Positions 40,884-51,991 of a stretch of 64,000 nucleotides of DNA are shown here, piece by piece. Source of the DNA: Bacillus sp. FJAT-45350 (GTDB taxonomy: Bacteria; Bacillota; Bacilli; Bacillales; NISU01); NCBI RefSeq assembly GCF_002335805.1, contig NZ_NISU01000001.1:318079-382078 (forward strand), written 5' to 3'. The notes below the pieces were generated by a model. That model was not told the DNA's origin, searched no databases, and saw only the letters and a list, made by a program, of their open reading frames with translations. Each line of letters opens with the position of its first letter. The first letter of the stretch is position 1. A program made the translations under genes and the position numbers.

Positions 40884-42116
40884 TTGAATATTATAGATAA
40901 AAGAAATTCACTTACAAGACATAGAAGTAGAACGTATCGACGTCGTGCAAAAAGTGGGATACGGAATATTGCCATTCATCATAGTGCAACGACATCAGGG
41001 AGCGCAGAAGCTTTTGCAAGATATCATGTGAATACATTAGGCTGGCCTGGTATTGGTTATCATTACGTCGTAGATAAAGACGGAACAATCAGTCTCTGTC
41101 ACGATTTAGAAGTAGTTAGTTATCATGTTGGAAATAGTAATAGTAGAGCTGTGGGTATTTGTATGGTAGGAGATTTTCGAACACAAACATTAGGAAATGC
41201 TCAAAAAACAGCAACGATAAACTTAGTTCTATCTTTATTAGATGAATTGAGCGGTGTTTCTGTGGAAGATGTCTGGGGGCATATTGAATTTCCGGGCTAC
41301 TCTTGGAAAGCGTGTCCTTCAATTAGTATGAGTCAATTTCGAAGAGACCTTGCGAGAGAAGCGGGGACAACTGTCCCGAGCTCGATACCATCACCTAACT
41401 ATATTTCTGGCCCTAGACAACGAACGATTATCTCTAGAGGTGATCAAGGCGATGATGTGAGGGAAGTTCAAGAAAGATTAGATGAGTTAGGATTTAAGCC
41501 AGGACCTATAGATGGGATATATGGTCCACAAACGTTTGATGCGGTTCAGCGATTTCAACGGGCTGCTTCTATTTCTGTAGACGGAATTGTAGGACCGGAG
41601 ACACGGAGGGCGTTAGAGAATTATCAGGCTTCTGACGATATCATAGAGCATGGTTCCCCTACAGATGAACCAGATGAGAGGGAAGAGAGCTTTGCTAGTG
41701 AATCAAGACGATTATTACGGAATATGAGGCCTATGATGAGAGGGACTGATGTACGAGAAGTTCAACAAAAAGTAGGAGCGATGGTTGATGGTATCTTTGG
41801 TTCAGAAACAGAACAACGAGTTCGAGAATTCCAACAGAGGCACCAATTGACTGTAGATGGAATTGTAGGCCCACAAACTTGGAGATCATTAGACCGTGTG
41901 ACCGATACAGAACCAAGTTATCACCGCTTATTGTCATTACAAACTCCTTATCTTAGAGGGGATGATGTAAAGAGAGTACAAAGGAGACTGGGAGTTCAAG
42001 TGGATGGCTTATATGGACCTCAAACAGAAAGAGTAGTACGAGAATTTCAACGGAGAGAAAATATAACTGTAGATGGAATTGTAGGAACACAAACATGGAG
42101 AAGGTTATTTGATTAA
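40884..42116 (+). CDS. N-acetylmuramoyl-L-alanine amidase with three peptidoglycan-binding domains
   Basis: TTG 40884 follows TGAGGTGGTTTAG; 410 residues. The N-terminal amidase_2/PGRP domain has the Zn-ligand segments NIAIHHSAT (about 27-35) and the ending SWKACPS, plus YHYVVDKDG. Three PG_binding_1 repeats follow (about 190-255, 280-335, 350-408), each ending VDGIVGPQTWR or similar. There is no signal peptide, although the N-terminus is very basic (TRHRSRTYRRRAKSG). That suggests release by other means, for example in the sporulating mother cell or a prophage-derived lysin. Confidence 0.93.
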   Translation: MNIIDKRNSLTRHRSRTYRRRAKSGIRNIAIHHSATTSGSAEAFARYHVNTLGWPGIGYHYVVDKDGTISLCHDLEVVSYHVGNSNSRAVGICMVGDFRTQTLGNAQKTATINLVLSLLDELSGVSVEDVWGHIEFPGYSWKACPSISMSQFRRDLAREAGTTVPSSIPSPNYISGPRQRTIISRGDQGDDVREVQERLDELGFKPGPIDGIYGPQTFDAVQRFQRAASISVDGIVGPETRRALENYQASDDIIEHGSPTDEPDEREESFASESRRLLRNMRPMMRGTDVREVQQKVGAMVDGIFGSETEQRVREFQQRHQLTVDGIVGPQTWRSLDRVTDTEPSYHRLLSLQTPYLRGDDVKRVQRRLGVQVDGLYGPQTERVVREFQRRENITVDGIVGTQTWRRLFD

Positions 42117-42216
42117 AGTTGGTTATTTGACTAATTAATCTATTCTAGAAATTTATCTGATTGTATATGCTAATATATAGGTAACAATATATGAACTAAG
42201 AGTAAGTAGGGGTAAA

Positions 42217-42888
42217 ATGAAAAAAAAACAATTTGCCGTTGTTGGTCTTGGACGATTTGGTGGGAGTGTATGTAAGGAATTAAGTAAACAAGGGATGGAT
42301 GTATTAGCAATTGATACAGATGAAACGAAAGTTAATGAATATAAAAACATTGTCACGCATGCCGTTGTAGCTGATTCTACTGATGAGAATACTCTAAAGT
42401 CGTTAGGAATACGTAATTTTGAGCATGTGATTGTTGCAATTGGTGACAATATTCAAGCGAGTATTTTAACGACACTTATTTTAGAAGAATTAGGAGTTAA
42501 TCATATAACAGTTAAGGCTCAAAATGATTATCATGAAAAGGTATTGATTAAGATAGGAGCAGATAAAGTTATTCATCCTGAACGGGATATGGGTGTACGG
42601 ATTGCCCATAATATCGTATCAAAAAATGTTCTTGATTATTTAGAGCTATCGGATGAATATAGCATTGTCGAGCTAATTGCAGGAAACATCATGCATGGAA
42701 AAACGTTAATAGAACTAGATGTTCGTGCAAAATACGGTTGTAATATTATGGCGATTAAAAGAGGTGAGGATATTAATGTCTCACCTATGGCACACGAATC
42801 AATCATAAGAGGAGATATACTAATTGTAATTGGTGCCGATAAGGATATTAATCGTTTGGAAAAGAGTTTGTTGGATGATGATGATTAA
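42217..42888 (+). CDS. ktrC: Potassium uptake protein KtrC (RCK domain)
   Basis: 223 residues, RCK_N (GLGRFGGSV at about 10-18, AIDTD after beta-2) and RCK_C. Cytosolic regulator that pairs with a KtrB/D pore and binds ATP/ADP and, in RCK_C, c-di-AMP (family knowledge). Paralogous to the gene at 705-1361. Adjacent to rnjA, as ykqB is in B. subtilis, so this copy is the KtrC orthologue by synteny. The ATG is preceded by GTAGGGGTAAA. Confidence 0.93.
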   Translation: MKKKQFAVVGLGRFGGSVCKELSKQGMDVLAIDTDETKVNEYKNIVTHAVVADSTDENTLKSLGIRNFEHVIVAIGDNIQASILTTLILEELGVNHITVKAQNDYHEKVLIKIGADKVIHPERDMGVRIAHNIVSKNVLDYLELSDEYSIVELIAGNIMHGKTLIELDVRAKYGCNIMAIKRGEDINVSPMAHESIIRGDILIVIGADKDINRLEKSLLDDDD

Positions 42889-42930
42889 AAAAGTGCTAGA
42901 TGGGATTGAAAGTCCATCTAGCACTTTTAA
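42889..42930. terminator. Terminator between ktrC and rnjA
   Basis: AAAAGTGCTAGATGG (42889-42903) pairs perfectly with 42914-42928. Confidence 0.92.
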
Positions 42931-42944
42931 GGTTAGAGAGCGAA

Positions 42945-43003
42945 TTCGAGGAGGCAAAGGCTCAGCACACTACTTCCAACAAAAGCACCCTTCGGTTTTT
43001 GTT
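42945..43003 (+). repeat. Partial structured repeat (left arm plus type-1-like terminator)
   Basis: GCAAAG (42954-42959), gctcagca, CACTAC (42968-42973), then AACAAAAGCACCCTTCGGTT TTTG. It has the left half of the element joined to a type-1-like end, without a right arm. It abuts the rnjA stop. Confidence 0.55.
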
Positions 43004-43004
43004 T

Positions 43005-44672
43005 TTATACTTCCATAATAATCGGAAGAATCATTGGCTTACGTTTTGTTTTTTCGTAGAGGAATGGTCCGAGTAAATCACTAATTTCATTTTTGATTTC
43101 TGACCATTGTGTTGTCTTTCTTTCCATAATACCGTCTAAGTGTGTTGCTAGTAGCTTTTGAGCTTCGTGAATTAAGTCGCTAGATTCTCTCATATAGACA
43201 AATCCACGAGAGATAATATCAGGACCTGCGGTAACTTTAAATTCTTTCATATTTAGACTTACGACAACTACTACAAGACCTTCTTCAGAAAGTATACGTC
43301 TGTCTCTAAGAACGATGTTTCCGATATCACCAATTCCATTTCCGTCAACATACACTGAACCAGAAGGTACCTTACCAACAACACCTGCTTCATCTGGATG
43401 AAGGGCAAGTACTTCACCGTTGTCCATAATAAAGCAATTTTCAGCTTTCACATCACAATCTTGAGCAAGGACTGTGTGCATCTTTAACATACGGTATTCT
43501 CCATGGATCGGCATGAAATATTGTGGTTTCATTAAACGTAGCATAAGCTTTTGTTCTTCTTGACCACCGTGACCTGATGTATGAATATCACTTAAAGCAC
43601 CATGAATAACATTTGCTCCTGCACGGTATAACTGATTAATTGTCTTACTAACACTTAATGTATTTCCTGGGATTGGTGATGATGAAAATACAACTGTATC
43701 TCCAGGAATAATTTGAATTTGGCGATGAGTACCGTTTGAAATACGTGATAAAGCAGCCATTGGTTCACCTTGACTTCCGGTACATAAAATAGTTACTTGG
43801 TTATCAGGTAACTTATTTAATTGGGAAGTGTCAATAAATGTATTTTTTGGTGCTTTTATATAACCTAACTCTTGTCCAATTGTAATAGCCGATTCCATAC
43901 TACGACCAAATACAGCAACTTTACGTTGGTATTTAACTGCAGATTCAACAACTTGCTGTAATCGGTGGATGTTAGAGGCGAATGTAGCAAAAATAATACG
44001 GCCTTCTACTTTACGAAAAATGGATTCTATACTTTCTCCTACTTTTCGCTCCGACATTGTAAATTCTGGAATTTCACTATTTGTACTATCTGAAAGTAAG
44101 CAAAGGACGCCTTCTTCACCGATTTTAGCCATTTTTGTTAAGTTGGCTGGTTCACCAACAGGGGTAAAATCAAATTTGAAATCCCCTGTATGAACGATAT
44201 TTCCTGGTGGTGTTTTCACAACTACTCCATAAGAATCAGGAATACTATGTGTTGTGCGGAAGAAAGATACGGATGTTTTTGCAAATTTGATAACTTGATC
44301 TTCGTGAATTTCGATCAGTCTAGATTTTCGGATTAATCCGTGTTCTTCTAATTTACCTTTAAGTAAGCCTAAGGCTAATTTACCACCATAGATAGGAACA
44401 TTAATTTCTCTAAGTAGATAAGGGATACCACCAATATGATCTTCATGGCCATGTGTGATAAATAGTCCCTTAATTTTGTCTGCATTCTTTTGTAAATAAG
44501 AATAGTCTGGTATGACATAATCAATCCCTAATAACTCATCCTCTGGGAACTTTATACCAGCATCAATTAAGATAATCTCATCTTGGAATTGAACAGCATA
44601 TGTGTTCTTTCCAATCTCACCGAGACCACCTAGCGCATAAACGGCTGCCTGATTATTTTTTATTTGCTTCAT
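43005..44672 (-). CDS. rnjA: Ribonuclease J1
   Basis: 555 residues, beta-CASP metallo-beta-lactamase. Zn motif HGHEDH at 74-79, HSIPDSYG and HTGDFK in the MBL core, the beta-CASP insert ([10 protein letters not shown], then [10 protein letters not shown]), and the C-terminal domain with [11 protein letters not shown]. Acts as 5'-to-3' exonuclease and endonuclease in mRNA turnover and rRNA maturation. Overlap and order with rpoY (44676) are the same as in B. subtilis ykqC-ykzG, where they form one operon. Confidence 0.97.
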   Translation of the reverse strand: MKQIKNNQAAVYALGGLGEIGKNTYAVQFQDEIILIDAGIKFPEDELLGIDYVIPDYSYLQKNADKIKGLFITHGHEDHIGGIPYLLREINVPIYGGKLALGLLKGKLEEHGLIRKSRLIEIHEDQVIKFAKTSVSFFRTTHSIPDSYGVVVKTPPGNIVHTGDFKFDFTPVGEPANLTKMAKIGEEGVLCLLSDSTNSEIPEFTMSERKVGESIESIFRKVEGRIIFATFASNIHRLQQVVESAVKYQRKVAVFGRSMESAITIGQELGYIKAPKNTFIDTSQLNKLPDNQVTILCTGSQGEPMAALSRISNGTHRQIQIIPGDTVVFSSSPIPGNTLSVSKTINQLYRAGANVIHGALSDIHTSGHGGQEEQKLMLRLMKPQYFMPIHGEYRMLKMHTVLAQDCDVKAENCFIMDNGEVLALHPDEAGVVGKVPSGSVYVDGNGIGDIGNIVLRDRRILSEEGLVVVVVSLNMKEFKVTAGPDIISRGFVYMRESSDLIHEAQKLLATHLDGIMERKTTQWSEIKNEISDLLGPFLYEKTKRKPMILPIIMEV

Positions 44673-44675
44673 ATA

Positions 44676-44885
44676 CTATATCTTCTCCACTTTAAAGTCT
44701 TCGTGTTGTTGTTCGTACTCAAGGTACTCTCCAGATACAGGACGAATGAATTCGATATTGTAGTTACGGTCAGCTAACTTAAGGCGTACATCTGACTCGC
44801 TCACACCTTCTACATAAATTGCTTTTGTATTTTCACGCACCGGTGATTGATAAATACTTTCTTGAAAAAATACTTTAAAAATCAT
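44676..44885 (-). CDS. rpoY: RNA polymerase epsilon subunit
   Basis: 69 residues (MIFKVFFQESIYQSPVREN, then GVSESDVRLKLADRNYNIEF), the DUF1447/RpoY family. A small auxiliary subunit of Firmicute RNA polymerase. It lies three bases upstream of rnjA and shares its transcript. RBS TTAAGGAGAGGTAATT. Confidence 0.95.
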   Translation of the reverse strand: MIFKVFFQESIYQSPVRENTKAIYVEGVSESDVRLKLADRNYNIEFIRPVSGEYLEYEQQHEDFKVEKI

Positions 44886-45029
44886 AATTACCTCTCCTTA
44901 ACGAATAGTTTCTATTTTATCATTATAAATGAAATTGGTTTGTTTTTCATGTTTTTATTTTCATTACCAATCACTTAACTAAAATTTGCATGTTTCCTAT
45001 TAATACCACTTTCTAACGTAATATGCAAC

Positions 45030-45116
45030 TTATCTTTGAAGAGAGGACTTATATTTTCCATTTGGTAGAAGAGTTCGGAAACGCTTTAATAACCTTTCAC
45101 GCCATCGCTTTAACAT
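45030..45116 (-). CDS. Small basic peptide (28 aa)
   Basis: ATG 45116 with GGAGTGTATAAAAA upstream encodes MLKRWRERLLKRFRTLLPNG then KYKSSLQR. It is strongly cationic and amphipathic. The gap 44886-45292 otherwise holds only AT-rich sequence and the promoter of ykrA. The good RBS supports translation, but no homologue is recalled. Confidence 0.45.
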   Translation of the reverse strand: MLKRWRERLLKRFRTLLPNGKYKSSLQR

Positions 45117-45292
45117 TTTTTATACACTCCTTTCACTTTTATGTTCGAGGTATTTCCCTACTTTGTTCTTAGTATGTGAAAGGAATGCCAAACATCTACA
45201 AGGTAAAAAATGGAGATGCTGTATGACTAAGAATATATTTAGCAAATGTGGTACATTAGACTATAGGATAGTAATAAAGGAGAGTAAACTAA

Positions 45293-46066
45293 ATGGAGAA
45301 AAAATTAGTGTTTTTAGATATTGACGGAACAATTTTAGATGAGGAAAAAAATATTCCTGATTCTGCGTTAGAAGCAATCTCCCTTTTAAAGAAGAATGGT
45401 ATCCATGTGGCAATAGCTACTGGCCGAGCGCCTTTTATGTTTCAGACATTATGTAAAGATCTTAGTATAGATTCTTATATTAGCTTTAATGGGTCTTATA
45501 TTGTAGATAAGGGGGAGGTTATTTATAAAAATCCCTTGAGCAAATCGCATTTACAAACACTAGAAAGTCATGCGGCTAATTCAAAGCATCCGATGGTTTT
45601 CCTTGATCATAAAACTGCACGTTCTAACCATGAGGAACATCCGTATATCGTTGAAAGTATTGGGAGTTTGAAGCTTCCATATCCACCATATCAGCCAACT
45701 TTTTACCAAGAGAAAGAGATTTTTCAAGCATTATTATTCTGTGAAGAAGAACATGAGTCTACATACCTTGATACTCATAAGGATTTTGATTTTGTTCGAT
45801 GGCATCCATATTCAATTGATGTTCTTCCTTTGGGTGGTTCGAAGGCAAGAGGGATTGAAGAGCTCTTAAAAAAATGGGATATAAAGATAGAGAATACATT
45901 TGCATTTGGCGATGGGTTAAATGATCTCGAGATGCTAGCATATGTCGGCACAGGTGTCGCGATGGGGAATGCTGTAGACCCGGCCAAAAAGGTTGCTGAC
46001 CTTGTAACTAATAATGTTCATGAGGATGGATTGTATCACGGACTAAAGAAGCTCGGATTAATCTAG
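45293..46066 (+). CDS. ykrA: Cof-type HAD hydrolase (YkrA)
   Basis: 257 residues. HAD motif I FLDIDGTILDEE (about 7-18), motif II ATGRAPF, motif III GGSKARGIEELL and motif IV FGDGLNDLEML, with the C2B cap of Cof-type phosphatases. It probably dephosphorylates a sugar phosphate or a similar metabolite. RBS AAGGAGAGTAAACTAA. It stands between rpoY and def as in B. subtilis. A perfect two-way terminator follows. Confidence 0.92.
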   Translation: MEKKLVFLDIDGTILDEEKNIPDSALEAISLLKKNGIHVAIATGRAPFMFQTLCKDLSIDSYISFNGSYIVDKGEVIYKNPLSKSHLQTLESHAANSKHPMVFLDHKTARSNHEEHPYIVESIGSLKLPYPPYQPTFYQEKEIFQALLFCEEEHESTYLDTHKDFDFVRWHPYSIDVLPLGGSKARGIEELLKKWDIKIENTFAFGDGLNDLEMLAYVGTGVAMGNAVDPAKKVADLVTNNVHEDGLYHGLKKLGLI

Positions 46067-46068
46067 AA

Positions 46069-46099
46069 AGAGGAAGTGCTATAAGCACTTCCTCTTTAA
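46069..46099. terminator. Perfect terminator between ykrA and def
   Basis: AAAGAGGAAGTGCT pairs with AGCACTTCCTCTTT around ATA; works in both directions. Confidence 0.92.
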
Positions 46100-46109
46100 C
46101 TTTCATTCA

Positions 46110-46646
46110 TTATAGGTCCTTTTTCAACTTGTCTTTAAAGTCTTCTATACGGTCATAGAACATTATCCCATTTAAATGGTCAATCTCGTGCTGGAATACG
46201 ATAGCGGGAAGTCCTTTAAGTTTTATTTGAACTTCTTCTCCTTCTAGAGTTGTTCCTTTGACAGTAATTCGTGCATAACGTGGTACAAGGCCAGGTATTT
46301 CTCGGTCTACAGATAGGCAACCTTCACCGTTATCTAAGTGTGTCATTTCAACAGAATGACTAACAATACGTGGATTGTACATTCCGTAGCTTATTAAATT
46401 CTCTTGTTCATCTTCGAGGTGAACAGCAATCATTCGTTTGCTTACCCCAATTTGAGGAGCAGCAATTCCGATTCCAGGACGTAAATCAAATTTTTCAGCT
46501 ATTTCTGGATCTTGACTATTTATAACAAATTCAAGCATTTTTTGTAATATTTCTTTGTCTTCAGCAGAAGCGGGCGTAGGGACCTCTTTTGCCACTTCTC
46601 TTAGAACAGGATGTCCTTCACGTACAACGTCTTTCATCGTGATCAT
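46110..46646 (-). CDS. defB: Peptide deformylase (DefB/YkrB type)
   Basis: 178 residues from ATG 46646 (AAGGAGTGATTGAAG; the TTG at 46652 lies within the RBS spacing). Metal-site motifs of type 2 deformylases: GIGIAAPQIG, EGCLS and HEIDH, plus the 12-residue insertion usual in Gram-positive enzymes. It removes the formyl group from nascent proteins. Order rnjA-ykrA-def is conserved in B. subtilis. Confidence 0.96.
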   Translation of the reverse strand: MITMKDVVREGHPVLREVAKEVPTPASAEDKEILQKMLEFVINSQDPEIAEKFDLRPGIGIAAPQIGVSKRMIAVHLEDEQENLISYGMYNPRIVSHSVEMTHLDNGEGCLSVDREIPGLVPRYARITVKGTTLEGEEVQIKLKGLPAIVFQHEIDHLNGIMFYDRIEDFKDKLKKDL

Positions 46647-46791
46647 CTTCAATCACTCCTTATATGTAGTCATTATGATTTTATGGATGTATGGTATGTA
46701 ATTTCCTTACTAAGTATAGCAAAGTACTGATAAATGGGGAAGTATAGGATAGTAAATAAGGGAGGCGAATAAACGCCACCCTTTGTATTAA

Positions 46792-46983
46792 TTAGCATTT
46801 ACCGTAGTAAGAAGCACCTACGATGATTAATAGAATGAAAAGCACAACGATTAACGCAAAGCCTTTACCAGCACCTGCACCGTAACCTGGTCCTGCATAA
46901 GCTCCTGCTACTTGAGGTCCGGCTACTGGTGCTCCATATCCATATCCACAAGGGTCCCAACATCCTGTTCCGTGTCCGTACAT
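46792..46983 (-). CDS. YjcZ-family sporulation protein
   Basis: 63 residues. A Gly/Tyr/Pro-rich N-terminus ([20 protein letters not shown], then [12 protein letters not shown]) is followed by one hydrophobic helix [20 protein letters not shown] and a terminal GKC. This is the YjcZ-type small membrane protein made in sporulating Bacillus. RBS AAAGGAGGAATGTTTCA. Function unknown. Confidence 0.88.
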   Translation of the reverse strand: MYGHGTGCWDPCGYGYGAPVAGPQVAGAYAGPGYGAGAGKGFALIVVLFILLIIVGASYYGKC

Positions 46984-47313
46984 TGAAACATTCCTCCTTT
47001 TGTTTTATGCATCGCTCTTATGTGGCGATTCAATATTACAATATGCATTTCAAGGCTAGGTGTTTGGATGAATACCCAGTTTTCTATAATTTTTTTGAAA
47101 AATGAAGACATTCGTACTAAAGTGTTAAAACGTATAATATACTAACAACGTGTTAAACAAGCTGCAGTTGTAATGATTTAAGCAGTATGTTTAATTACGA
47201 CTAAAACAGTGAAATAGCTATTGTAAAGATAGATAATTTCATATAGTGTTTTAGTTATATACATATCGTTGAATTTGCACGACTAAGTAAGAATTATCTT
47301 GGGGGGTTAGTTA
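46984..47313. other. Intergenic stretch, YjcZ-like to ykyA
   Basis: 330 bp, AT-rich, between divergent genes. It must hold two promoters. No repeat, terminator or operator is recognised. Confidence 0.5.
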
Positions 47314-47970
47314 GTGGTGAAAGTTAAGGGTACATTAATATTGTCAGTTCTCACTCTTCTGTTATTGTTAACGGGGTGTGGTACAAATCCAGCTGAAACT
47401 ATGTACGGACATTTAGAGAAGGCAGTTGTAATGGAAGAAATATTTGAACAGCAACAAGAACCATTAGTAGAAGCAGAAATACAAGAGCATGAGCTATATG
47501 AGGAAATTATCATGCTAGGTATGACAGACATAGACAAGATTGTTTCGTTATCACAGGAGGCTATCTCATTAGTCGACAAACGACAGCAGTTAATAGATAA
47601 AGAAAAGATGAGTATTGAATCAAGCTACGAGGAATTTATGAAAGTTGAAGAATTCATTTCTAAATTAGATGAGGGAAGTCCTCAAGAGTTGGCAATTGAA
47701 TTGCAAGCGAGTATGACAAACCGCTTTGAATCATACCAATCATTATATAATCAATATTCAGAAGCATTATCACTAGATAGAGAATTATACGAAATGCTTC
47801 AAAGTGAGGAATTAACGATAGATGACCTTCAAGAACAAATTGATAAAATTAATGAGTCGTACCAAGGCGTTTCTAATCTAAAGGAAGAGTTTAATGAGAA
47901 TACTGAGCTATATAATCAAACGAAAAAGGAATTTTATGAAACTACGGGTATAGAGGTACAATATAATTAG
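47314..47970 (+). CDS. ykyA: Cell-wall-associated lipoprotein YkyA
   Basis: 218 residues; GTG 47314 or the adjacent in-frame GTG 47317 (RBS TGGGGGGTTAG). Lipoprotein signal KVKGTLILSVLTLLLLLTGC ends in a lipobox Cys. The mature part is a long, acidic helical coiled coil (FEQQQEPLVEAEIQEHELYE and onwards), as in the YkyA family (putative cell-wall binding lipoprotein). B. subtilis places ykyA between defB and pdhA; so does this window. Confidence 0.88.
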   Translation: MVKVKGTLILSVLTLLLLLTGCGTNPAETMYGHLEKAVVMEEIFEQQQEPLVEAEIQEHELYEEIIMLGMTDIDKIVSLSQEAISLVDKRQQLIDKEKMSIESSYEEFMKVEEFISKLDEGSPQELAIELQASMTNRFESYQSLYNQYSEALSLDRELYEMLQSEELTIDDLQEQIDKINESYQGVSNLKEEFNENTELYNQTKKEFYETTGIEVQYN

Positions 47971-47977
47971 GAAAGAT

Positions 47978-48013
47978 AACCAGATGATCCAACATAATCA
48001 TCTGGTTTTTTGT
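47978..48013 (+). terminator. Terminator of ykyA
   Basis: AACCAGATGAT pairs with ATCATCTGGTT, then TTTTTG. Confidence 0.9.
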
Positions 48014-49599
<1,586 letters not shown>

Positions 49600-49602
49600 C
49601 CC

Positions 49603-50580
49603 ATGGCGCAAATGACGATGATTCAAGCTATTACTGATGCGATGCGTAATGAGCTGAAATCTAACGAGAATGTACTCGTTTTTGGTGAAGACGTAGGTCA
49701 AAACGGCGGTGTTTTCCGTGCTACTGAAGGCTTACAGCAAGAGTTTGGAGAAGAAAGAGTATTTGATACACCACTTGCAGAGTCTGGTATTGGTGGTTTA
49801 GCTATTGGTCTTGGACTAACTGGTTTCCGTCCAGTAATGGAAGTCCAGTTTTTCGGATTTGTATTTGAAGTATTTGATTCAGTGGCAGCTCAAATGGCAC
49901 GTATGCGTTACCGTTCAGGTGGAAAATATTCATCTCCGGTTACAATACGTTCACCGTTTGGTGGTGGAGTAAAAACTCCTGAGCTTCATGCAGATTCGTT
50001 AGAGGGTCTAGTTGCTCAATGTCCGGGTTTAAAAGTTGTTATTCCATCAACTCCATATGATGCAAAAGGGTTATTAATTTCTGCAATTCGTGATAACGAT
50101 CCAGTTGTTTACTTAGAGCATATGAAATTATATCGTTCTTTCCGTGGAGAAGTTCCGGAAGAAGAATATACAATACCTTTAGGAAAAGCTGACATTAAAC
50201 GTGAAGGTAAGGACATCTCCATTATTACATATGGAGCAATGGTACACTCTTCTTTAAAAGCAGCTGAAGAGCTTGAAAAAGAAGGTATTGATGCTGAAGT
50301 TATTGATTTACGTACTATTAGTCCATTAGATATCGAAACAATTATTGCTTCTGTTGAAAAAACAAATCGTGCAATGGTTGTTCAAGAAGCACAAAAGCAA
50401 GCTGGTATTGGTGCTTCAGTTGTTGCTGAGATTACTGAACGTGCGATTTTAAGCTTAGAAGCACCAGTATTACGAGTAGCTGCGCCTGATACAGTCTTTC
50501 CTTTTGCGGCGGCAGAAGATGTATGGCTACCTGACTACAAAGATATCGTAGAAAAAGCTAAGTATATCGTTAACTTCTAA
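49603..50580 (+). CDS. pdhB: Pyruvate dehydrogenase E1 beta subunit
   Basis: 325 residues. Transketolase-type beta subunit with [32 protein letters not shown] and [20 protein letters not shown]. Forms the alpha2-beta2 E1 with PdhA. Starts three bases after the pdhA stop (AAGGAGTCGAAATAACCC upstream). Confidence 0.97.
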   Translation: MAQMTMIQAITDAMRNELKSNENVLVFGEDVGQNGGVFRATEGLQQEFGEERVFDTPLAESGIGGLAIGLGLTGFRPVMEVQFFGFVFEVFDSVAAQMARMRYRSGGKYSSPVTIRSPFGGGVKTPELHADSLEGLVAQCPGLKVVIPSTPYDAKGLLISAIRDNDPVVYLEHMKLYRSFRGEVPEEEYTIPLGKADIKREGKDISIITYGAMVHSSLKAAEELEKEGIDAEVIDLRTISPLDIETIIASVEKTNRAMVVQEAQKQAGIGASVVAEITERAILSLEAPVLRVAAPDTVFPFAAAEDVWLPDYKDIVEKAKYIVNF

Positions 50581-50590
50581 TTCACCTTAG

Positions 50591-50625
50591 GAAAGGAGTC
50601 AGCTTTGCTGATTTCTTTTTCTCTA
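50591..50625 (+). terminator. Weak hairpin between pdhB and pdhC
   Basis: GAGTCAGC pairs with GCTGATTTC and is followed by TTTTTCTCT. It could act as an attenuator or an mRNA processing point that lowers E1 relative to E2/E3, or it may be incidental. Confidence 0.5.
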
Positions 50626-50679
50626 ATTTGATAACGACGAAGAAAAAACTATTGATTTGAAATAAGGGAGGCGCTTTTT

Positions 50680-51987
50680 GTGGCATTCGAATTTAAATTG
50701 CCTGATATCGGTGAAGGTATCCATGAAGGTGAAATTGTCAAATGGTTTGTTAAAGCTGGTGACGAAGTAAAAGAGGATGATATTTTACTTGAAGTACAGA
50801 ATGATAAAGCGGTAGTGGAAATTCCTTCTCCTGTTGATGGAAAAATTTTAGAGGTCAAGGTAGAAGAAGGTACAGTTGCAATAGTTGGTGACGTACTAAT
50901 CACGATTGATTATGATGGTGAAATTCCTGCTTCTGCTCATGGTGATCATGAAGAGGAGAAGCCAGCAGAAAAAGCTGAAGTTAAGGAAGAAAAGAAGGAA
51001 ACGGTTGCTGAACCTGCAGCTGTAGCGGAAGAAGAGGCAGTCGATGAAACAAAGCGTGTTATCGCTATGCCTTCTGTTCGTAAGTATGCACGTGAAAAAG
51101 GGATTTCTATCCGTAAATTAAATGGCTCTGGTAAGAATGGTCGTATTCTTAAAGAGGACATTGATGCCTACTTAAATGGAGGTCAAACTGAGGAGGAGGA
51201 AGCAACTAAGTCAGACGAAGCTACTGAAGCGAAAGAACAACAGGCGAAGAAACCAGCTTCAACGCCAATGTCAATTCCTCAGGGTGAACTTGAAGAGCGT
51301 GTTCCATTAAAAGGTATCCGTAAAGCAATTGCAAATGCAATGGTAAACTCTAAACATACGGCTCCACACGTTACACATATGGACGAAGTTGATGTGACAG
51401 CTTTAGTTGCTAGTCGTAAAAAATATAAAGAAATGGCAGCTGACAAAGGTATTAAGTTGACTTACCTTCCATATGTTGTTAAGGCATTAACGAGTGCATT
51501 ACGTGCGTATCCTACGTTAAATGCTTCAATTGATGATGCAAATGAAGAAATTGTATACAAAAAGTATTTCAATATTGGTATTGCGGCAGACACTGAACAA
51601 GGTCTGGTTGTACCGGTAATTAAAGATGCAGATCGTAAATCAGTATTTATGCTTGCGGAAGAAATTAGTGAATTAGCTGTTAAGGCTCGTGACGGTAAAT
51701 TAAGCCCTAATGAGATGAAGGGTGGTTCTTGTACAATTTCTAACCTTGGATCAGCTCGTGGTGCATGGTTTACTCCAATTATAAACCATCCAGAGGTAGC
51801 AATCTTAGGAATTGGTCGTATTGAAGAAAAGCCAGTCGTTAAGAATGGTGAAATAGTCGCTGCTCCTATGCTAGCATTATCAATTAGCTATGATCATCGT
51901 TTAATTGATGGTGTGACTGCTCAAAATGCATTAAACCAAATTAAACGTTTATTAAATGACCCAGAATTATTAATTATGGAGGGATAA
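50680..51987 (+). CDS. pdhC: Dihydrolipoyl acetyltransferase (pyruvate dehydrogenase E2)
   Basis: GTG 50680 (AAGGGAGGCGCTTTTT); 435 residues. One lipoyl domain with the lipoylated Lys in [14 protein letters not shown] (about residue 43), an acidic Ala/Glu linker, the E1/E3-binding domain [12 protein letters not shown] (about 130-165), a second linker, and the catalytic domain with [10 protein letters not shown] at the C-terminus. One lipoyl domain, as in other Bacillus E2p. Confidence 0.96.
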   Translation: MAFEFKLPDIGEGIHEGEIVKWFVKAGDEVKEDDILLEVQNDKAVVEIPSPVDGKILEVKVEEGTVAIVGDVLITIDYDGEIPASAHGDHEEEKPAEKAEVKEEKKETVAEPAAVAEEEAVDETKRVIAMPSVRKYAREKGISIRKLNGSGKNGRILKEDIDAYLNGGQTEEEEATKSDEATEAKEQQAKKPASTPMSIPQGELEERVPLKGIRKAIANAMVNSKHTAPHVTHMDEVDVTALVASRKKYKEMAADKGIKLTYLPYVVKALTSALRAYPTLNASIDDANEEIVYKKYFNIGIAADTEQGLVVPVIKDADRKSVFMLAEEISELAVKARDGKLSPNEMKGGSCTISNLGSARGAWFTPIINHPEVAILGIGRIEEKPVVKNGEIVAAPMLALSISYDHRLIDGVTAQNALNQIKRLLNDPELLIMEG

Positions 51988-51991
51988 TCGA

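Noticed and set aside
45222-45330. A short frame starting MTKNIFSKCGTLDY upstream of ykrA
   Set aside because: It overlaps the ykrA start in another frame and has a weak RBS; it is more likely leader sequence.
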